DNA of 64,000 nucleotides from Lysobacterales bacterium (GTDB lineage Bacteria > Pseudomonadota > Gammaproteobacteria > Xanthomonadales > Ahniellaceae). Under the pieces are notes generated by a model. That model was not told where the DNA came from, ran no database searches, and saw only the letters and a program-made list of their open reading frames with translations. The translations under genes were made by a program, and so were the position numbers. Positions 59,512-64,000 of this stretch are shown here, in pieces. Numbering within the stretch: the first letter of the stretch is position 1; each line of letters opens with the position of its first letter. The stretch spans positions 907,609 to 971,608 of the forward strand of contig JADJCM010000002.1 of assembly GCA_016703225.1 (NCBI GenBank), written 5' to 3'.

Positions 59512-61251
59512 TTGTCGTACTGCTTCGAAGACTCGCGCCGGCTGACCGGCCCGAACCTGTATTTCGCCGCGTCCGGTGCCGTGCTCGACACCGTGGGGGT
59601 GATGCCGACGCCCGCGCAGATCGAGCACTGGCGCGATCGCGTGCAGCAGGCGCGCGCGTGGCTGGGTTGGCCGCAGGGTGACGCGATCGTTGCGCGCCCG
59701 CATCGGCGCGGCGCGATGCTCGCGATTGCGGCGCCGCTCGACCAATTGTTCACCGCGACCGAAGTCAATGAATGGGCCTGGCAGCAAGCCTGCGGTCGCT
59801 GCGAGATGCACGCGCCCGCGCATCCTGCAGTCGACGATGAGGCTTCGGCGCGTGCGACCTTGTCGCGTTCGTCGATCGCCGAACTCCGACCGGCGCTGTT
59901 GGCCCTGATCGCTGCGGCCACCGCGCACGGGCTGCCGCTGTTGTGGGACGACGAGGAACTCAGCATCGGCGCCGGTGCGACGAGTGCGCGCTGGCCAATG
60001 ACCTCGCTGCCCGAGGTCGCCGCAGTGCCGTGGACGTCGCTCGCTCGCGTGCCGGTTGCGCTGGTCAGTGGCTCCAACGGCAAGACCACGAGCGTGCGCC
60101 TGATCGCGGCGATGGCGCGTGCGCAGGGCTGGTTCTGCGGTCACAGCTGCACCGATGGTCTGTTCTTCAATGGTGTCGGTGAGCAGGGCGGAGATTATTC
60201 CGGACCAGCCGGGGCGCGCAGCGTGCTGCGTGATGCGCGTGTACAGGCGGCGGTGCTGGAGACGGCGCGTGGCGGCATTCTGCGGCGTGGTCTCGCGATC
60301 GACGAGGCCGATGTCGCCGTGGTCACCAATGTCAGTGCCGACCATTTCGGCGAATACGGTATCGACACGCTCGCCGATCTCGCCGACGTCAAGCTCACCC
60401 TGGCGCGCGCGCTGCGTCCCGGTGCACGCATCGTCGTCAATGCCGACGACAGCGTGCTGCGCGAGCGCGCACTGAAGCTCGAGGCGCCGGTTGCATGGTT
60501 CGCGCTCGACGCGGCGCAGGCACGCCAGTGGGCGAAGGCGGACATGCCAACCTGCGGGTTGCGCGCGCGTCGTGTCGTGTTGACGCTGGCCGGCGTCGAG
60601 CATGATCTCGGCGAGATCGACGCCTTGCCGCTGACGCTCGATGGCGCTGCCCGCTACAACATCCACAACCTGCTCGGTGCTGCACTCGCGGCGGCGTTGC
60701 TCGGTGTCGACATCGCACACCTCCGTGCGGTGATGGCCAGTTTCGGTCGCGAACGCGCGGACAACCCGGGTCGCCTGCAACATTTCCACGCGCGTGGCAT
60801 CGACGTCCTGCTCGATTACGCGCACAACCCGGAAGGGCTCGCGGGCCTGCTTGAACTCGCACGTCGCCGTTTCCCGCAGCGTCGGCTGGGTCTCGTGCTC
60901 GGCCAGGCGGGCAATCGCACTGACGACGACATCCGTGCGCTCGCTGATATCGCCGCAGATGCGCAGCCGGCCTTTATCGTGCTGAAGGACATCGATGGCA
61001 TGTTGCGCGGCCGCGCGCCCGGTGCCGTGCCGGCCTTGCTGCAGGACCAGTTGCTCGCGCGCGGTTATGCGCGGGAACAACTGAGTGTGCATCTGCCCGA
61101 GTTGGATGCGGCCCAAGCCGCCATGGACCTCGCGCGGTCGGGCGACGTACTGGTCTTGCCGATCCACGCCCGCCCCGCGCGTGAGGCGGTACAGGCGTGG
61201 CTGTTGCAGATCTCGATGGTCGGGGTCAGTTCGCCAGCCGTGCCGCAGTGA
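59512..61251 (+). CDS. Mur-ligase-like protein of the cyanophycin cluster
   Basis: About 579 residues. The start is uncertain: TTG at 59512, 14 bases after the cphA stop, is chosen because homology-like sequence begins DSRRLTGPN; ATGs at 59443 and 59413 would overlap cphA. From about residue 185 it resembles the CphA Mur-ligase half: P-loop SGSNGKTTSVR, ETARGGILRRGL, TNVSADHFGEYG, YNIHNLLGAALA and DYAHNPEGL. The N-terminal ~180 residues show no ATP-grasp motifs. It may ligate an amino acid to cyanophycin or its dipeptide, or be a second synthetase subunit; the reaction is unknown. Its end overlaps a convergent gene by 26 bases. Confidence 0.85.
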   Translation: MSYCFEDSRRLTGPNLYFAASGAVLDTVGVMPTPAQIEHWRDRVQQARAWLGWPQGDAIVARPHRRGAMLAIAAPLDQLFTATEVNEWAWQQACGRCEMHAPAHPAVDDEASARATLSRSSIAELRPALLALIAAATAHGLPLLWDDEELSIGAGATSARWPMTSLPEVAAVPWTSLARVPVALVSGSNGKTTSVRLIAAMARAQGWFCGHSCTDGLFFNGVGEQGGDYSGPAGARSVLRDARVQAAVLETARGGILRRGLAIDEADVAVVTNVSADHFGEYGIDTLADLADVKLTLARALRPGARIVVNADDSVLRERALKLEAPVAWFALDAAQARQWAKADMPTCGLRARRVVLTLAGVEHDLGEIDALPLTLDGAARYNIHNLLGAALAAALLGVDIAHLRAVMASFGRERADNPGRLQHFHARGIDVLLDYAHNPEGLAGLLELARRRFPQRRLGLVLGQAGNRTDDDIRALADIAADAQPAFIVLKDIDGMLRGRAPGAVPALLQDQLLARGYAREQLSVHLPELDAAQAAMDLARSGDVLVLPIHARPAREAVQAWLLQISMVGVSSPAVPQ

Positions 61252-62029
61252 CCGTGTCCACCGGATCGTTGTTCTCCAGCGTGACTTCGGTGCCTTCATA
61301 GGCGCCATTGCCGGCGTTGACGATGGCGCCGACGGCGGCGCTCGCGTCCTCGGCACTGGCGGTGTTTTCGCGAATGCTGACGCCGGCCAAGCGGAGCTCG
61401 CCGAGGTTGAGCACCGCCGATGCCGCGATCAGCGAATCGTAGCGGCGGCTGATCCAGTTTGACTCGATGCTCGAGCGCGCCAGCTCCAGGGTTCCGTAGT
61501 TCAGCACGGTGCCGGCGTCGCGCTGGGTGGCGGCGAGCTGGTTGAAGCTGATCTCGCTGGAGGCTACCCGCAGGTGGCCGTAGTTCTCGATGATCGCCGG
61601 CACGTTCTTGGCAATGTTGTCGACCACGCGGACCCGGTCCAGCCACAGGTCGCCGTGGTTCACCAGCGCGCCGCGCGAGCCCTCGGCCATGGTCAGGGAG
61701 TCGATATGCAATTGTCCGCCCTTGGCCACGGCGAGAAGGGCGAAGTCCTCGTTCGAATAGCGACGCAGTTCGGCGTCGTTGCCGTGGAGGACGATCTTGC
61801 CGGTGACCGTGGGCAGGCCGAGTTCGCGCTCGTCGTCAGCGGCCGTGGCCAGGAAGTACAGGCCTCCGCGGGCCAGACGGATCGTCGTCTCTCCGGCGGA
61901 CTGGTTCGCCTGGTGGATCGCTGCGGCGAGGGCGTCGGCATCGCGGTCGGCGATGTCGATCGTGGTGCCAGCCAGCACCGGGGCAGCTGCGGTCGTAAGC
62001 AGAAGTGAAAAGGCGCGGGAAAGACTCAT
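61226..62029 (-). CDS. Small secreted beta-helix-like protein
   Basis: 267 residues; the start at 62029 has GAGG seven bases upstream and opens a signal peptide (AFSLLLTTAAAPVLAG). The N-terminal part (DALAAAIHQANQSAGETTIRLA) is the usual entry of choice-of-anchor/polymorphic beta-helix proteins, followed by coils such as LHIDSLTMAEGSRGAL, LWLDRVRVVDN and LRVASSEISFNQ. It lacks the DGFE tail. Probably periplasmic or surface; function unknown. Confidence 0.8.
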   Translation of the reverse strand: MSLSRAFSLLLTTAAAPVLAGTTIDIADRDADALAAAIHQANQSAGETTIRLARGGLYFLATAADDERELGLPTVTGKIVLHGNDAELRRYSNEDFALLAVAKGGQLHIDSLTMAEGSRGALVNHGDLWLDRVRVVDNIAKNVPAIIENYGHLRVASSEISFNQLAATQRDAGTVLNYGTLELARSSIESNWISRRYDSLIAASAVLNLGELRLAGVSIRENTASAEDASAAVGAIVNAGNGAYEGTEVTLENNDPVDTVTAARLAN

Positions 62030-62180
62030 CGGGATACCTCGGGTTGGCGGCATTGCCGGGTGCGAAACTGAACGCAAGCTTTAGAGTTTTCCTTCTACGA
62101 CAATTGGCACCGACCGGTTCGTGATCGCTTTGGCGTATTGCCGGTAGACCCGGGTCGACAGACGGTCGTGCGTGGCGCGC

Positions 62181-62208
62181 TTGCAGCGGCGATTGCCACG
62201 GCTAGAAT
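62181..62208 (+). promoter_or_regulatory. Possible sigma70 promoter of the csgG-like gene
   Basis: TTGCAG at 62181-62186 and TAGAAT at 62203-62208, spacing 16. It lies 70 bases before the ATG at 62279. Pattern match only. Confidence 0.35.
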
Positions 62209-62278
62209 CGACCCGATCCCATGCGTCGAGCACGGCGCATGGCCGAATGGCCCGAATACACTCCGAGGATAATGAGTC

Positions 62279-62992
62279 ATGAAGAAGTTGATGCTGGGTT
62301 TCGCCGCTGCCGCTGCGCTGTTCGGAGCCGGTTCGGTGCTGGCGGGTGGAAAGCCCGTGGTCGCGGTCATCGAGTTCCGGAACGAGTCCGGCGCTGCCTG
62401 GTGGAGCGGCGGCGTGGGCTGGGAGCTGGCGGGGCTGGTCTCCAACGAGCTGGCGGCGACCGGTGATTTCAAGGTGCTGGAGCGCAGCAAGATCGAAGCC
62501 GTGCTGTCCGAGCAGAACCTGGCCGCATCGGGTCGCGTCGCGGCCGGTACCGGCGCCAAGATCGGCAAGCTGACGGGCGCCCAATACCTGATCGCCGGCA
62601 CCGTCACTGCCTACGAAGAGGACACGGCCAGCACCGGCGGCGGCGTCAGCTTCAAGGGCATCTCGCTCGGTGGCAACAAGTCCAATGCCTATCTGGCCGT
62701 CGACCTGCGTGTGATCAATGCCACCACCGGTGAGCTTGATTTCGTGCGTACCGTCGAAGGCAATGCCAAGAGCGGCGGCATGAGCATCGGCATCTCGCGT
62801 GGTGGTTTTGGCGGCGCGCTCGGCAAGCAGCAGAAGACGCCGGCTGGCAAGGCGATCCGCGCGGCGATCATCGAGATCACCGATTACCTCAATTGCGTGA
62901 TGGTCCAGCGGGACGGTTGCGTCGCCGAGTACGACGCCAAGGAAAGCCGCCGTCGCGAGAAGACCAAGGGTGCGCTCGACCTCGACGACTGA
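62279..62992 (+). CDS. CsgG/HfaB-family exported protein
   Basis: 237 residues with a signal peptide (MLGFAAAAALFGAGSVLA) that has no lipobox Cys. The core matches the CsgG fold: KPVVAVIEFRNES, LAGLVSNELAATGDFKVLER, VLSEQNLAASGR, GAQYLIAGTVTAYEED and LAVDLRVINATTGEL. CsgG proper forms the outer-membrane curli pore as a lipoprotein; this relative lacks the lipid anchor and no other curli genes are nearby, so it is probably a periplasmic envelope protein of unknown task. A hairpin terminator follows. Confidence 0.85.
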   Translation: MKKLMLGFAAAAALFGAGSVLAGGKPVVAVIEFRNESGAAWWSGGVGWELAGLVSNELAATGDFKVLERSKIEAVLSEQNLAASGRVAAGTGAKIGKLTGAQYLIAGTVTAYEEDTASTGGGVSFKGISLGGNKSNAYLAVDLRVINATTGELDFVRTVEGNAKSGGMSIGISRGGFGGALGKQQKTPAGKAIRAAIIEITDYLNCVMVQRDGCVAEYDAKESRRREKTKGALDLDD

Positions 62993-63024
62993 TTCGCGAC
63001 GGTTCGAACCGGCCAAGACAAGAA

Positions 63025-63048
63025 AAGCGGGCTTCGGCCCGCTTTTTT
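63025..63048 (+). terminator. Rho-independent terminator after the csgG-like gene
   Basis: Stem AAGCGGGC / GCCCGCTT with a TTCG loop (63033-63036) and a T run to 63048. Confidence 0.9.
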
Positions 63049-63111
63049 GTTGCAGGATCGTGCTGCGGCGGCGTCTAATCGGGGCGGGACGCCGGGCACA
63101 GGGGAACTCGC

Positions 63112-63765
63112 ATGATTCGTGTGATCTTCGTGGACGACCACGCCATGGTGCGTGCGGGCTATCGCGCTTCGCTGGCGAAGATCGCCGACATCGACGTGGT
63201 TGGCGAGGCCGGCAGCGGCGAAGACGGTGTGAAGCTGGCGCGCGAATTGAAGCCGCAGGTGGTGTTGATGGACCTGCACCTGCCCGGCATCAGCGGGCTG
63301 GAAGCCGCAGCGCGCATCCACCAGCACGATGCCGAGTGCAAGGTCATTGCGCTCACTGGGCACAATGAATCGCCATTCCCGCGCAAGTTCATCGAGGCCG
63401 GAGCTGCCGGCTACGTGACCAAGGACTGCCCGGTCGAAGAGTTGGTGCAGGCGATCCGCACCGTTGCCGCCGGCGGCCGCTTCATCAGCCAGCACATCGC
63501 CCAGGCGATGGCGCTGGATGCGATGAATGGCGCGGCGTCATCTCCGTTCGATCTGCTGACCAAGCGCGAAATCGAGATCGTGGTGGCGCTCGCCCAAGGC
63601 GAGGACATGCCGGGCATCGGCAAGCGTCTGCATGTGACCGCCAAGACCATCGCTTCGCACAAGTACAACGTGTTCAAGAAGCTTGAAGTCGACAGCGACG
63701 TGGCGCTGACGCATCTCGCCATCCAGCACGGTCTGGTTGAATCCAGCAGAAAAAAGCCGCGCTAG
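63112..63765 (+). CDS. NarL/FixJ response regulator, GacA/UvrY type
   Basis: 217 residues, the length of GacA/UvrY. Receiver domain with acidic pocket VDDH (8-10), phosphoacceptor Asp54 (VLMDLHLPG), Thr in ALTGHNESPFPRKF and Lys in GYVTKDC; then a LuxR-type helix-turn-helix (LLTKREIEIVVALAQGEDM, TAKTIASHKYNVFKKL). The PFPRKFIEAGAAGYVTK and SDVALTHLAIQHGLV stretches are like GacA, which with a BarA/GacS kinase drives small RNAs that antagonise CsrA. No kinase is next to it. A ribosome binding site (AGGGGA) precedes the ATG. Confidence 0.88.
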   Translation: MIRVIFVDDHAMVRAGYRASLAKIADIDVVGEAGSGEDGVKLARELKPQVVLMDLHLPGISGLEAAARIHQHDAECKVIALTGHNESPFPRKFIEAGAAGYVTKDCPVEELVQAIRTVAAGGRFISQHIAQAMALDAMNGAASSPFDLLTKREIEIVVALAQGEDMPGIGKRLHVTAKTIASHKYNVFKKLEVDSDVALTHLAIQHGLVESSRKKPR

Positions 63766-63778
63766 GGCGCGGCTCTTT
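63755..63778. terminator. Terminator hairpin between convergent genes
   Basis: Stem AGCCGCGC (63755-63762) and GCGCGGCT (63767-63774) followed by CTTT; A run on the other side. The TAG stop of the response regulator is inside the loop. It can serve both convergent genes. Confidence 0.8.
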
Positions 63779-63798
63779 CGATTGCAGGAAACGCGGTT

Positions 63799-64000
63799 TC
63801 AGGGCGCTGCGGGTGGTGGCGAGACTGCCTCTGCAACTACCGGAGACGTCTCGATTGCGGGTTCGCTCGGCGCCGGCTCGTTGCTGACTTCGGCGGGATC
63901 CTCGGGGATCAGCGACGGAGCGTGCAGCGCGTAGGCGATCGCGGCTGCCATCGGTCGTGCCTGGGGAATATCGATGTGGCTGCGTGCGTGCTCGCGCGCG
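63799..64000 (-). CDS. C-terminal end of an unidentified protein
   Basis: 67 codons visible, entering from the right edge and ending at a TGA at 63799-63801. The last ~40 residues are rich in Pro, Glu and Ala (EVSNEPAPSEPAIE, then AVSPPPAAP), a disordered tail. The part nearest the edge (HARSHIDIPQARPMAAAIAYAL) looks structured. Too little is present to name it. It converges on the response regulator. Confidence 0.6.
   Translation of the reverse strand, partial: AREHARSHIDIPQARPMAAAIAYALHAPSLIPEDPAEVSNEPAPSEPAIETSPVVAEAVSPPPAAP

Noticed and set aside
62279..62992. Curli secretion operon
   Set aside because: Only a CsgG-like protein without lipobox is present; no csgA, csgE or csgF neighbours.

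Overview
The window is GC-rich bacterial DNA. Its conserved core (leuS-lptE-holA-nadD, then rsfS-rlmH-maf-rng-yhdP) is the order typical of Xanthomonadales/Lysobacterales Gammaproteobacteria. A GacA/UvrY-type regulator, YaeQ, a fused branched-chain 2-oxoacid dehydrogenase E1 and a cphB-cphA cluster fit the same assignment. The organism is inferred from gene content only. No rRNA, tRNA or CRISPR array was seen.

Layout. 1-1728 (minus): a tight three-gene unit of a 54-residue proline-rich peptide, a 2-oxoglutarate/Fe(II) oxygenase and a cupin-like protein that runs off the left edge; this looks like a small peptide-modification locus. 1853-4840: a periplasmic-sensor diguanylate cyclase. 4910-7583: two adjacent insertion sequences (IS4 and IS630 families), the second inserted exactly into the stop codon of a CnoX-like thioredoxin gene. 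7580-11755 (minus): thioredoxin/TPR protein, DUF885 metallopeptidase, secreted amidohydrolase. 11887-28689: the housekeeping block. It is interrupted between nadD and rsfS by an inverted 3.3 kb beta-helix exoprotein gene, and leuS carries two in-frame insertions of palindromic repeats. The block ends with glutaryl-CoA dehydrogenase behind two 19-G tracts. 28722-33034: a nucleotidyltransferase with an overlapping small gene, DHH phosphoesterase, GNAT, GST and an orphan protein.

33146-55647 is the most unusual part. It holds three cassettes, each with an ECF-type sigma factor, a membrane Ser/Thr kinase with C-terminal TPR-like repeats, and one or two secreted repeat proteins (RCC1 propeller; beta-helix; delta-60-like propeller plus TolB-like propeller). 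YaeQ, the fused E1, a HAD hydrolase and a dicarboxylate symporter lie between them. The secreted proteins here, and the beta-helix protein at 16862-20170, share a short C-terminal tail resembling aromatic-x-D/N-G-F-E. I propose a repeated regulatory and export module whose cargo carries a common tail.

55833-61251 is a cyanophycin cluster: cyanophycinase, cyanophycin synthetase and a second Mur-ligase-like protein without an ATP-grasp domain. The right end has a small beta-helix protein, a CsgG-family protein, a GacA/UvrY-type response regulator and the 3' end of a minus-strand gene.

Base-level caution: rsfS, yhdP and both transposases contain frameshifts, several at homopolymers, and the two G tracts look suspicious. 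Some or all of these may be sequencing or assembly errors.
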